A stretch of DNA of 13,451 nt from an uncultured Erysipelotrichaceae bacterium (GTDB lineage Bacteria; Bacillota_I; Bacilli_A; Erysipelotrichales; Erysipelotrichaceae), in NCBI GenBank assembly GCA_947175465.1, contig CAMWMY010000013.1, forward strand, positions 1 through 13,451, given 5' to 3'. The position numbers and the translations under genes were made by a program. Positions 1 through 9,536 of this stretch are shown piece after piece. How positions within the stretch are numbered: position 1 is the stretch's first letter; each line of letters opens with the position of its first letter. The notes under the pieces were generated by a model. The model made no database searches. It was given only the letters and a program-made list of their open reading frames with translations, and was not told the DNA's origin.

Positions 1-48
1 CGGCTGTTAACCGACAGGTCACAGGTTCGAGTCCTGTTTTAGGCGCCA
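1..48 (+). tRNA. tRNA-Asn (GTT), 5' end outside the window
   Basis: This is the 3' two-thirds of a tRNA. The window opens inside the anticodon stem (CGG at 1-3). The 7-nt anticodon loop CTGTTAA (4-10) carries anticodon GTT, and the 3' stem strand CCGAC follows at 11-15. The variable loop is 16-20. The T arm is ACAGG (21-25), TTCGAGT (26-32), CCTGT (33-37). The 3' acceptor strand TTTAGGC is at 38-44, the discriminator G at 45 (as expected for Asn) and an encoded CCA at 46-48. The acceptor 5' strand, D arm and first two anticodon-stem bases are off the left edge, so complete folding cannot be verified. Confidence 0.93.
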
Positions 49-58
49 TGTAACAGAT

Positions 59-84
59 AACACCTAATCTTAGGTGTTTTTTTT
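59..84 (+). terminator. Rho-independent terminator of the tRNA gene
   Basis: The arms AACACCTA (59-66) and TAGGTGTT (71-78) pair perfectly around a 4-nt loop and run into a stretch of eight T (77-84). It lies 11 nt after the tRNA CCA end, so it ends the tRNA transcript. Confidence 0.85.
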
Positions 85-100
85 ATAAATAACCGAATAG

Positions 101-163
101 AAAAGAACCTCTTAAAAGATGTATTTCGAATTTGAAATCTCTATTTTATCGAGGTTCTTTTTT
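101..163. terminator. Long bidirectional terminator hairpin between tRNA and nox
   Basis: The 11-bp arms AAAAGAACCTC (101-111) and GAGGTTCTTTT (151-161) are perfectly complementary. The loop between them folds further through ATTTC (123-127) and GAAAT (134-138). Reading plus, the hairpin is followed by T6; reading minus, by only four T. It sits 16 nt beyond the nox stop codon, so its likely job is to end nox and to back up the tRNA terminator. Confidence 0.7.
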
Positions 164-178
164 GCGAAGATAATCTTC

Positions 179-1510
179 TTACTTAGCTCCTAAAGCAGCC
201 ATTGTAATATAGTTGTATGGTTGATTAAAGTGAGGAAGGAAGAAAATATCTAATAATTTTAATTTATCAATTGTAACTTTTTCTTGGATAGCTAAAGAGA
301 ACATGTGTAATCCCATAGACATATCGTAAGTAGAAGCCATTTGTGCTCCTAAGATTCTTCTTGAAGCTTTATCATATACAATACGTACTTTTACAGAATC
401 ATTCGTACGGATAAATCCTGGTTTTTGTAAATCTGTAAAATCTGTAGACACAGCATCAAATCCTAATTTTTTAGCTTTTTCTAAAGTGATTCCTGTAGAA
501 ACCATGTGGAATCCATAAATACTAATTCCATTTGATCCTTGTACACCAATACCTGTTAATTCTGTACCTGATGCATTATGAGCTGCAATAATTCCTGTAC
601 GAACAGCATTTGTTGCTAATGCAATGTAGTTTTCTCCATCAATTGCATTGTCGTAAACAGTTGCACAGTCCCCAATCGCATATACATCTTTCATGCTTGT
701 TTCTTGTCTTAAGTTTACTTTGTAAGCTCCATTTGTAAATAATTCTAATTGGTCTTTTCCTAATGTATTGTTTGGTCTAAATCCAATAGCTAAAATAACC
801 ATATCTGCATCATAAGTACCTTTATCTGATGTTACAGATTCTACTTTTCCATTTCCATTAATACTTTGTACAGTTTCATTGAATGATAATGTAATGTTAT
901 GTTTTGCTAAATTTTCTTCCATCTCTTTTGAAAATTCTTTGTCGTAATAATTTGCTAAACATGTATCTGCACAGTCAACAAGTCTTACTTCTTTTCCACA
1001 ACGTTCAAATGCTTCGGCAAGTTCTACACCAATGTAACCTGCTCCAACTACAACAATACGTTGAATACTTTGATCTTGTAATTTATCAATAACTTCTGCA
1101 GCATTTTGGTAAAGTTTTACCATTTGTACATTTTCCAAATCTTTTCCTGGAATATTAGGAATGATTGGAATTGATCCAGATGCAATAATTAGTTTTTCAT
1201 AACTTTCACTAATTTCTTTTCCATCTTTATCTACAGCATGAATTACTTTTTCATCATAGTTAATAGAAGTTACTGCTGTTTCCATATGGATTGTCGCACC
1301 TTTTGCTTCTAATTTTTCTTTTGATGAATAAAACAATCCTTCTGCACCATCAATTTGGTTTCCAATCCAAAGTGCCATTCCACATCCTAAAAAGCTGATG
1401 TTAGAATTTTGATCAAAAACAACTACCTCGTGTTCTTTGTAGTTGTCAAGAATAGTGTTAATTGCAGCTGTTCCTGCATGATTAGCACCGATTACAACAA
1501 TTTTACTCAT
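179..1510 (-). CDS. nox: Water-forming NADH oxidase (Nox), FAD-dependent
   Basis: A 443-residue flavoprotein of the NADH oxidase/CoA-disulfide reductase/NADH peroxidase family. It would oxidise NADH with O2 in the cytoplasm, regenerating NAD+ and removing oxygen. The N-terminal FAD motif GANHAG is at residues 8-13. The single redox-active Cys43 sits in [10 protein letters not shown], the form typical of lactic-acid-bacterial H2O-forming Nox. The NADH-binding GAGYIG is at 156-161, the second FAD motif DVYAIGDC at 275-282, and the C-terminal dimerisation domain ends in [14 protein letters not shown]. Length matches the family. The start is supported by AGGAGG (1518-1523) 7 nt upstream. It is monocistronic, with promoter at 1633-1661 and the terminator hairpin at 101-163. 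A CoA-disulfide reductase or H2O2-forming variant cannot be excluded from sequence alone, but overall similarity to streptococcal/enterococcal Nox is strong. Confidence 0.93.
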   Translation of the reverse strand: MSKIVVIGANHAGTAAINTILDNYKEHEVVVFDQNSNISFLGCGMALWIGNQIDGAEGLFYSSKEKLEAKGATIHMETAVTSINYDEKVIHAVDKDGKEISESYEKLIIASGSIPIIPNIPGKDLENVQMVKLYQNAAEVIDKLQDQSIQRIVVVGAGYIGVELAEAFERCGKEVRLVDCADTCLANYYDKEFSKEMEENLAKHNITLSFNETVQSINGNGKVESVTSDKGTYDADMVILAIGFRPNNTLGKDQLELFTNGAYKVNLRQETSMKDVYAIGDCATVYDNAIDGENYIALATNAVRTGIIAAHNASGTELTGIGVQGSNGISIYGFHMVSTGITLEKAKKLGFDAVSTDFTDLQKPGFIRTNDSVKVRIVYDKASRRILGAQMASTYDMSMGLHMFSLAIQEKVTIDKLKLLDIFFLPHFNQPYNYITMAALGAK

Positions 1511-1632
1511 AAATACGCCTCCTATAATTCAGTTTTCATACAACTACTCTCTTCCATATCCCTTCTCTTTTTCTTTTTATAAGTAGCAAATAAAAGCCTT
1601 ATGCGCAGGTAGAAAATCGCAGTTGCACACTT

Positions 1633-1661
1633 AGTATAGCACTATCATATTTTAGTATCAA
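1633..1661 (-). promoter_or_regulatory. Sigma-A promoter of nox
   Basis: On the minus strand, TTGATA (-35, plus positions 1656-1661) and TATACT (-10, 1633-1638) are separated by exactly 17 bp. Transcription would begin near 1626, leaving about 115 nt before the nox start codon. Confidence 0.75.
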
Positions 1662-1887
1662 AGATAATGCTCATTTTTTCACAAGATTTATATTCCTTCT
1701 TTTTCTGCTCTATAAAAGGTACTCTTCAAGATATATAAATATTGTTAACATCGCTATATCTAAGTGACATAGAAAATGAAAAATACATTTATAAAAAAGC
1801 TTTATCATCTTCCTAATCGCATTTACATTATTGACCAAAAATTTATAAATAAACCACTCTTAAATAAGAAATGATTCTTCACTTCAC

Positions 1888-1910
1888 AAAAAAGGAGCTA
1901 TTCACTCCTT
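1888..1910 (-). terminator. Rho-independent terminator of the two-regulator operon
   Basis: Read on the minus strand, AAGGAG (from 1910) pairs with CTCCTT (to 1892) around a 7-nt loop, followed by six T (plus positions 1893-1888). It lies 86 nt beyond the stop codon of the second regulator gene. Confidence 0.7.
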
Positions 1911-1996
1911 AATCATAGAAATATATACAATTTATACATCCCAAGTAAATACTTTTTAATTTTTAATGCAACTATATGCTCACATTTATGATAAGC

Positions 1997-2740
1997 TTAA
2001 TACTCTAAATAGCGTAAAAATAACATGCTGACAATAATAAAGAAATGTCCTGTACAACAATACTTTTTATCATTGCTACTAATATCAAAAGCAGATGTTT
2101 TAAAGCCTATATATTCATTGCAATATTTCGATAGTTGATTTTGATTATCTAGTCCTATCCCAATGGTTTTCATTTTCATCTTTTGTAATACTTTTGCTAA
2201 CGTAACAACTGTACTATTTTCTCCTGATAATGAAATTAAAATAAAAACATCGTGTTCATCAGCTTTATGTAAAATAGTATCCAGTTCCGTTCTTCCTTCA
2301 ATCACATGCATAATCTTTTTTCGATATACAAACTCTCTTTTTAACTCTTGGGCAGCATGATATTGAACTTCTCCTGTTGCATAAATAAAAATACGATAAG
2401 ATTCATCTAAATATTTTAAAACATTATCAAAATCATGAGTCTCCATCATATGTAATGTTTGTTTTAATTCTGCCACAACATTATGCAATGTTTGACCATG
2501 AAACGTAAACTTTTTATCTAGTCCCCACTTCAAATACATTTTAATATCACTATAACCATCTAAACCTATTTTTTTCGCAAAGCGAATAATCGTCGTATGG
2601 GAGACATTGCAAATACGGGCTAATTCTTGAATCGACATTTTTTGACACTCTTGTTGGTGATGATAAATATATTGCCAAATATACTTATCATTTTCATTCA
2701 ATTTATCATAATATTGATTAACTAATTTTTCTAATGTCAT
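1997..2740 (-). CDS. RpiR/GlvR-family transcriptional regulator (second of a tandem pair)
   Basis: A 247-residue protein with the RpiR layout. The N-terminal HTH_6 DNA-binding domain spans about residues 1-75, with the recognition part near 36-63 (MSIQELARICNVSHTTIIRF). The C-terminal SIS sugar-phosphate-binding domain starts near 105 and contains YATGEVQ and the phosphate-binding LISLSGEN. The closest remembered family is B. subtilis GlvR, which controls the maltose glv/mal genes. The start codon overlaps the stop of the upstream paralogue (ATGA, 2737-2740), so translation is probably coupled. It shares clear similarity with that paralogue (openings MTLEKLVNQYYDKLNEND versus MRLEELVNRNYDQLNEND), pointing to an old duplication. 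Its effector is inferred to be a phosphosugar made by the neighbouring PTS. Whether it activates or represses is not visible. Confidence 0.85.
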   Translation of the reverse strand: MTLEKLVNQYYDKLNENDKYIWQYIYHHQQECQKMSIQELARICNVSHTTIIRFAKKIGLDGYSDIKMYLKWGLDKKFTFHGQTLHNVVAELKQTLHMMETHDFDNVLKYLDESYRIFIYATGEVQYHAAQELKREFVYRKKIMHVIEGRTELDTILHKADEHDVFILISLSGENSTVVTLAKVLQKMKMKTIGIGLDNQNQLSKYCNEYIGFKTSAFDISSNDKKYCCTGHFFIIVSMLFLRYLEY

Positions 2741-3495
2741 ACCCTTTCCTGCCTTTCTTGATAAGCTATGTATTTCATCAAAATAAAATCAATTAATAAA
2801 AAGTAATTGACTAGCCCTTCATGTCGAGGCCCTAAGGGGTTAAAAATACTCGGTACTTCTACATATAACGATTCATCAGCTATATGAGCCAGTGTATTAT
2901 TTTTGGTTGCTGTAATGGAAATAATCGGTACACTTTTAACTTTTAGCTTTTTCGCAAAATCAAGCAGTTGTTCATTTTCTCCGGAATAAGAAATCATAAC
3001 GATAACATCCAAGCTATGAATAACATTAATAAAAGCATCCGTTTCATCTTTTGATTGAATATAAAAGAAAAGCTTCCCCACTTCTAAAAAAGATCGCTTA
3101 AGCTCTAATGCTACATTATCTTGAATACTTCCAGTTCCATAAACATAGGCATTTTGCGCATGCTCAATCAGCTTCAAAATATGTGTAAAATCTTTCTCTT
3201 TAATTTCCTTTATATAATCAATATAGGTTTTATAAACCAACTCTACACCTGTTTGTTTATTTTGATATAACTGATTATCCATTCTTAAATAAACCTTTAA
3301 TTCCACATAACCTTTTAGTCCTAAGCGTTTAGAAAAGCGTAAAATAGTCGTTCGTGATACATGGCATTTGCTTGCTAGATTATCGATCGATAACATTTCA
3401 CACTCTTTTCTATGCGTTGCTATATAATTCCATATGTATAAATCGTTTTCATTTAACTGATCATAATTTCTATTCACTAATTCTTCTAAACGCAT
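2737..3495 (-). CDS. RpiR/GlvR-family transcriptional regulator (first of a tandem pair)
   Basis: A 252-residue protein with HTH_6 in residues 1-75 (helix-turn-helix around LSIDNLASKCHVSRTTILRF, 35-54) and a C-terminal SIS domain with YVYGTGSIQ and MISYSGENEQ as sugar-phosphate loops. Length and architecture match B. subtilis GlvR, the regulator of the malA-glvR-malP locus. This gene lies just downstream of the malA terminator, so it most likely controls the adjacent maltose genes and possibly itself. The start is well placed: AGGGAGG (3504-3510) lies 8 nt before the ATG, and the promoter (-10 at 3520-3525) leaves a leader of only about 18 nt. A long inverted repeat covers the promoter. It overlaps the next regulator by 4 nt. 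The specific inducer is inferred, not shown. Confidence 0.87.
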   Translation of the reverse strand: MRLEELVNRNYDQLNENDLYIWNYIATHRKECEMLSIDNLASKCHVSRTTILRFSKRLGLKGYVELKVYLRMDNQLYQNKQTGVELVYKTYIDYIKEIKEKDFTHILKLIEHAQNAYVYGTGSIQDNVALELKRSFLEVGKLFFYIQSKDETDAFINVIHSLDVIVMISYSGENEQLLDFAKKLKVKSVPIISITATKNNTLAHIADESLYVEVPSIFNPLGPRHEGLVNYFLLIDFILMKYIAYQERQERV

Positions 3496-3519
3496 AGCCT
3501 TCCCCTCCCTGTTTTGTTC

Positions 3520-3528
3520 ATTATATCA
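3520..3528 (-). promoter_or_regulatory. Extended -10 promoter of the regulator pair
   Basis: On the minus strand TGATATAAT (from plus 3528 to 3520) is a perfect TATAAT with the upstream TG of an extended -10. The expected -35 position has only a poor match, typical of extended -10 promoters or of activator-assisted ones. The start point would be about 3513. Since malA is closed by its own terminator (3573-3605), the regulators are transcribed independently from here. Confidence 0.65.
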
Positions 3529-3554
3529 TAAAAGGATCACTATATCTTATGATA
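3524..3554. repeat. Inverted repeat over the regulator promoter, candidate operator
   Basis: TATCATAA (3524-3531) and TTATGATA (3547-3554) form a perfect 8-bp inverted repeat with a 15-bp spacer. It overlaps the -10 element and reaches through the -35 region of the regulator promoter. Position and symmetry suit an autoregulatory operator for a dimeric or tetrameric RpiR-type protein; this is an inference. Confidence 0.45.
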
Positions 3555-3572
3555 CACATTCCCCGTTATAAC

Positions 3573-3605
3573 AAAAAAGTTGGATATTTTTATCTTATCC
3601 AACTC
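3573..3605 (-). terminator. Rho-independent terminator of the maltose operon
   Basis: Read on the minus strand, AGTTGGATA (from 3604) pairs with TATCCAACT (to 3578) around a 9-nt loop, followed by six T (3578-3573). It begins 26 nt after the malA stop codon. Confidence 0.82.
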
Positions 3606-3630
3606 TTTTGCTTTCTTAAACGTTTATACC

Positions 3631-5476
<1,846 letters not shown>

Positions 5477-5491
5477 GTTTTCACCTTCCCT

Positions 5492-7045
5492 CTACAACAA
5501 TTCTTCAAACTCTTCTCGAACTGTTGGTACTTTTAATCCAATAATGACTTGCACATTGGTCTTTGTCACTTTAATTCCATGTGTTCCAATAGCTTTAAAG
5601 TGTGCGTCTGATTGTACAAGTGTCACATCTTTCACATTTACACGTAAACGTGTAGCACAATTGGTTACATCTACAATATTGTCTTTTCCTCCAAGAGCTT
5701 CTAAAACCCTTACAGCTAAACTATCATTCGCATGTTTATTCCCCTGCTTTTCTTGATAGTCAGCCTTGGTATGGAATTTAATATCTTCTTCATCCTCACG
5801 CCCTGGTGTTTTAAAATCAAAACGTAAAATTAAAAAGCGGAAAACAATGAAGTAAATAAAGGTAAAGACTAATCCGATAATGAGTAACGTTAAATAAGTC
5901 TGCCAATGGGAGGCCATTAAAGGAATAAAGTTTAATGCGGATATTTCAATTAAACCTCCAGACATAGCACCAACCACACCAAATATATAAGCAACTGTTG
6001 AAAGTGTTGCGGCTAAAAGTGCATGAACGACAAATAATACTGGTGCAATAAACAAGAACGTAAATTCAATTGGTTCCGTTACTCCACAAAAAACAGCTGT
6101 TAAAGTAATAGGGATTAATAATCCTGCTATTTTCTTTTTCTTACTATCTTTTGCTGTTGTATAAAATGCTAAAGCTATCCCAGGACATCCAAAAATTTTA
6201 GACAATCCTGTTAACGTTGGCCATGCATAAGGAGCCAATGTTTTTAAAGGCTGTGAACTTGCAGCTAATTCTGGTAATTGTGTTGCCCATGTAGAGAACA
6301 CACCACCGTTCACAATTGCTGAATCATAATAAAATGGGAAATACAATAAATGGTGTAAGCCAAAAGGAATTAAAAGACGTTCCATAAAAATGAAAATCCA
6401 TACCCCTATGGCACCTGCATTGGCGATAAAATCTTGAAATGCTCGCATACCAGATTGAACAATCGGCCATATACTTGCTGATAAAAAAGCAACAGGTAAT
6501 AACACAAAGAAACCGATAATGACAATAAAGGATGATCCGCTAAAAGTTCCCATCCACTCTGGTAACTTCGTATCAAAATAACGATTGTGTAGGAAAATAA
6601 CAATCCCTGATATCATGAGGGCTCCAATCATTCCCATATCTAGTGTTTTAATATTGGCTACCATCGTTAATCCACTAGCTCCACCAACCTCTGCCGCAAA
6701 ATCAACGCCAAAGTTAGCTCCCCATTGACTTAATATCGTACTTAGGAAATATTGAAAAGTTAAATAAAGGACTAAGGCTTCCATACAACATCTTGCTTGT
6801 TGTTTTTTGGCTAGTCCAATTGGTAACCCAACAACAAAGATCAATGGTAACTGATTAAATACTGTCCAACCACCTTCTAAAATAACATTCCAGCACTGAT
6901 ACCATAAGCTATCTGTACTCGCAAGACTTCCCATAATCGCTTCTGTCGTAAACAATGTTCCAATCCCAACCATAATCCCTGCAAACGCAAAGAGTAGAAC
7001 TGGTGTAAACATCGCACCTCCAAACCTCTGTATTTTTTGCATCAT
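5492..7045 (-). CDS. malP: PTS maltose/alpha-glucoside-specific permease, EIICB
   Basis: A 517-residue PTS permease with a membrane EIIC domain (about residues 1-410, conserved GVTEPIEF at 321-328) and a C-terminal EIIB domain (about 435-517) with phosphorylated Cys463 in TNCATRLRV. It would import maltose or a related alpha-glucoside and phosphorylate it at C6. Similarity to B. subtilis MalP (GlvC) is strong from MMQKIQRFGGAMFTPVLLFAF onward. The open frame extends 40 codons further upstream, but the promoter (-10 at 7088-7093) lies inside that extension and GGGGTGG (7053-7059) sits 7 nt before the ATG at 7045, so the longer start is unlikely. The adjacent ATG at 7042 is an alternative. No EIIA domain is attached or encoded nearby; a glucose-type EIIA must act in trans. 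Confidence 0.94.
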   Translation of the reverse strand: MMQKIQRFGGAMFTPVLLFAFAGIMVGIGTLFTTEAIMGSLASTDSLWYQCWNVILEGGWTVFNQLPLIFVVGLPIGLAKKQQARCCMEALVLYLTFQYFLSTILSQWGANFGVDFAAEVGGASGLTMVANIKTLDMGMIGALMISGIVIFLHNRYFDTKLPEWMGTFSGSSFIVIIGFFVLLPVAFLSASIWPIVQSGMRAFQDFIANAGAIGVWIFIFMERLLIPFGLHHLLYFPFYYDSAIVNGGVFSTWATQLPELAASSQPLKTLAPYAWPTLTGLSKIFGCPGIALAFYTTAKDSKKKKIAGLLIPITLTAVFCGVTEPIEFTFLFIAPVLFVVHALLAATLSTVAYIFGVVGAMSGGLIEISALNFIPLMASHWQTYLTLLIIGLVFTFIYFIVFRFLILRFDFKTPGREDEEDIKFHTKADYQEKQGNKHANDSLAVRVLEALGGKDNIVDVTNCATRLRVNVKDVTLVQSDAHFKAIGTHGIKVTKTNVQVIIGLKVPTVREEFEELL

Positions 7046-7087
7046 ATTGTTTCCACCCCTTTTCATTTTGATGCCTCTTGCGAATTC

Positions 7088-7116
7088 ATTGTAACCCCTT
7101 ACAGTTTGATTTACAA
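7088..7116 (-). promoter_or_regulatory. Sigma-A promoter of the maltose operon
   Basis: On the minus strand TTGTAA (-35, plus 7111-7116) and TACAAT (-10, plus 7088-7093) are 17 bp apart. The start point would be near 7081, giving a leader of about 36 nt to the ATG at 7045. This rules out the longer malP reading frame. Confidence 0.72.
7090..7103. repeat. Inverted repeat overlapping the malP -10, candidate operator
   Basis: TGTAA (7090-7094) and TTACA (7099-7103) are perfect inverted arms around CCCC. A second TTACAA copy at 7111-7116 is the -35 element itself. The arrangement, three related half-sites across the promoter core, would suit a repressor, but could be a by-product of promoter composition. 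Confidence 0.35.
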
Positions 7117-7173
7117 TAGGCGTATAAGCTTTAGAAACAAGATGCCTATAAAAATTCTTTAGCACATTTTGCG

Positions 7174-7183
7174 TGAAATTTCA
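7174..7183. promoter_or_regulatory. Palindrome TGAAATTTCA upstream of the malP promoter
   Basis: A perfect 10-bp palindrome centred about 97 bp upstream of the predicted malP start point. Distance and symmetry fit an activator site, and GlvR of B. subtilis is an activator of the equivalent operon. Assignment to the RpiR-type regulators encoded here is inference. Confidence 0.35.
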
Positions 7184-7243
7184 TATCCCTATATAGTAAA
7201 CAAAAATACGTGTATTTAACGCTATAATAAAGGAGTACAAACT

Positions 7244-7269
7244 AAAAAAATCAGCTTACACTGATTTTT
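7244..7269 (-). terminator. Rho-independent terminator of the ABM-domain gene
   Basis: AAAAATCAG (7246-7254) and CTGATTTTT (7261-7269) pair perfectly around a 6-nt loop. Reading minus, the hairpin ends in seven T (7250-7244). It is 13 nt past the stop codon and insulates the maltose promoter. Five T on the other side could make it work in both directions. Confidence 0.82.
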
Positions 7270-7282
7270 CAATTGAGATATT

Positions 7283-7615
7283 TTATTTACGAATAAATTT
7301 ATGATCCGATGATGGCACTCCTACATCATCTAAAAGATATCTTTCTACCTGCATATGCAAATCATATTTTTCTCTTAAAGCAATAATTGTTTCCATCATA
7401 GAAGAAGCATGATGCACATCCAAAGCTTCTTGATCCTTCCATCGATCAATTAATAAAATCGTTTCTGGATCTTCAAAAGAAGAAAAATACGCATATCCCT
7501 CATTCCCCTTTTCTTTTCTTATAGCTTCTACTACGCCTGTCTTCATCATCTCTTCGGCAAATTTTTTAGCTGCCCCATTCACTCCTGTATAATAAATATG
7601 AATCATTATACTCAT
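7283..7615 (-). CDS. Antibiotic biosynthesis monooxygenase (ABM) domain protein
   Basis: A 110-residue single-domain protein with the ABM ferredoxin-like fold. Seen are an opening beta strand (IMIHIYYTG), helix KKFAEEMMKTGVVEAIRKEKGNEGYAYF, the family-typical PETILLIDRWKDQEALDVHHAS segment (about residues 51-71) and a final helix and strand. Relatives include YgiN-type quinol monooxygenases and haem-degrading IsdG-type proteins. Substrate cannot be told, and small orphan members such as this are often annotated only as putative quinol monooxygenase. The start at 7615 has AAAGGA about 9 nt upstream; Met4 (7606) is possible. Two TATAAT-like boxes (minus strand, 7647-7652 and 7662-7667) lie upstream without good -35 partners. 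It is divergent from purA. Confidence 0.8.
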   Translation of the reverse strand: MSIMIHIYYTGVNGAAKKFAEEMMKTGVVEAIRKEKGNEGYAYFSSFEDPETILLIDRWKDQEALDVHHASSMMETIIALREKYDLHMQVERYLLDDVGVPSSDHKFIRK

Positions 7616-7722
7616 ACATATCTTTCCTTTCTTTTAGCTACTTTCTATTATAAATGAACTCATTATAAAAAAGATAGTAGCGACATTCCTTTTTTTAATT
7701 TTTAAATGATTTTCAATAATAT

Positions 7723-7751
7723 TTGACAAAATACTATTTCATCTCTATAAT
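7723..7751 (+). promoter_or_regulatory. Consensus sigma-A promoter of purA
   Basis: Perfect TTGACA (7723-7728) and perfect TATAAT (7746-7751) with a 17-bp spacer. The start point falls near 7758, inside the 8-bp palindrome CTACGTAG (7754-7761), leaving a leader of about 64 nt. No B. subtilis-type PurBox was seen around it. Confidence 0.92.
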
Positions 7752-7806
7752 GCCTACGTAGTGACTTTATATTCGATTATAAAAATAAAGACTATACTAT
7801 CTATAA

Positions 7807-9105
<1,299 letters not shown>

Positions 9106-9116
9106 AGGTTATCATC

Positions 9117-9160
9117 AAAAAAGACAATTTTCTTTTAAGTAAGAAACGTTGTCTTTTTTT
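9117..9160 (+). terminator. Rho-independent terminator of purA
   Basis: AAAAGACAA (9119-9127) pairs with TTGTCTTTT (9149-9157), and the loop extends the stem with a TTTCTT/AAGAAA match. The hairpin ends in a run of seven T (9154-9160), 11 nt or so after the purA stop codon. Confidence 0.85.
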
Positions 9161-9170
9161 ATAGTGATAT

Positions 9171-9194
9171 AAAAAAGGCTGACAAAAATCAGCC
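9171..9194 (-). terminator. Rho-independent terminator of the ydcC-ndoA operon
   Basis: Read on the minus strand, GGCTGA (9194-9189) pairs with TCAGCC (9182-9177) around a 6-nt loop and is followed by six T (9176-9171). It lies 9 nt past the toxin gene stop codon. With the purA terminator it forms a back-to-back pair between convergent genes. Confidence 0.85.
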
Positions 9195-9203
9195 CCTTAC
9201 GAT

Positions 9204-9536
9204 TTATAAGTCAAAACTAACACGCAATGCTTGATCAACTTTTGCGATTGTTTCTTGATCTAAAGTACATATCCATTGCCCTAAACGTTTCTTATCAATT
9301 GTTCGTATTTGTTCACACAAAATCATCGATACATAACTTAAAGAATCAGCACTAAAAACAACATGTGTTGGAATTGGAGGTTTTGACATCTTTTTTGAGA
9401 TTGGTGCGATGATAACCGTTTTTGAATATTTATTTCCTTTATCATTTTGGACAATGACAACAGGACGCACTCCCCCTTGTTCACTTCCTATAACAGGGGA
9501 AAGATTCGCATAATAAACATCTCCACGCTTCACCAT
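9204..9536 (-). CDS. ndoA: MazF/PemK-type mRNA interferase (NdoA-like), no adjacent antitoxin
   Basis: A 110-residue toxin of the MazF/PemK family, closest in memory to B. subtilis NdoA (EndoA) and S. aureus MazF, which cut mRNA at short specific sites. Conserved features are the N-terminal VKRGDVYYANLSPVIGSEQ, the catalytic Arg24 in GGVRPVVIVQND and the C-terminal CEQIRTIDKKRLG. The position of NdoA's catalytic Thr48 is taken by Ser47 here (in APISKKMS), a conservative change whose effect is unknown. The start codon overlaps the upstream stop by one base (TAATG, 9535-9539 region) with no good Shine-Dalgarno site, so translation depends on the upstream gene. No MazE/NdoAI antitoxin is encoded in the window. 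In B. subtilis the order is ydcC-alr-ndoAI-ndoA, so alr and the antitoxin appear to be missing from the middle. Confidence 0.9.
   Translation of the reverse strand: MVKRGDVYYANLSPVIGSEQGGVRPVVIVQNDKGNKYSKTVIIAPISKKMSKPPIPTHVVFSADSLSYVSMILCEQIRTIDKKRLGQWICTLDQETIAKVDQALRVSFDL

Larger units (their letters stand above)
1511..1996. other. 486-bp intergenic region: nox leader and promoter, rpiR terminator
   Basis: No credible gene was found. From the left it holds the nox ribosome-binding site and a leader of about 115 nt (1511-1626), the nox promoter (1633-1661), about 225 bases of very AT-rich sequence with nothing recognisable (1662-1887), the terminator of the regulator operon (1888-1910), and a short AT-rich tail after the rpiR stop codon. 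Confidence 0.6.

Noticed and set aside
1..100. tRNA 3' end as an integration (att) site for a mobile element
   Set aside because: No repeat of the tRNA end was noticed downstream in the window, and there is no integrase or phage gene.
904..1092. Plus-strand open frame inside nox
   Set aside because: Antisense shadow of a conserved flavoprotein gene with no translation signal.
1661..1684. Rex-like half-site TTGTGAA on the minus strand upstream of the nox -35
   Set aside because: The second half of a Rex box (TTCACAA after 4 nt) matches only about three of seven positions, so one half-site in AT-rich DNA is not evidence.
1776..1874. Plus-strand 32-codon open frame in the nox-rpiR gap (MKNTFIKKLYH...)
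   Set aside because: No Shine-Dalgarno site, no promoter at a proper distance, AT-driven composition and no recognisable motif.
7046..7165. 40-codon upstream extension of malP
   Set aside because: The promoter core lies inside it, a good SD precedes the internal ATG, and homology to MalP starts only at the internal ATG.
7210..7230. Possible cre (CcpA) site around an AGCG core upstream of malP
   Set aside because: Only the central bases agree with the cre consensus; the flanking arms do not match.
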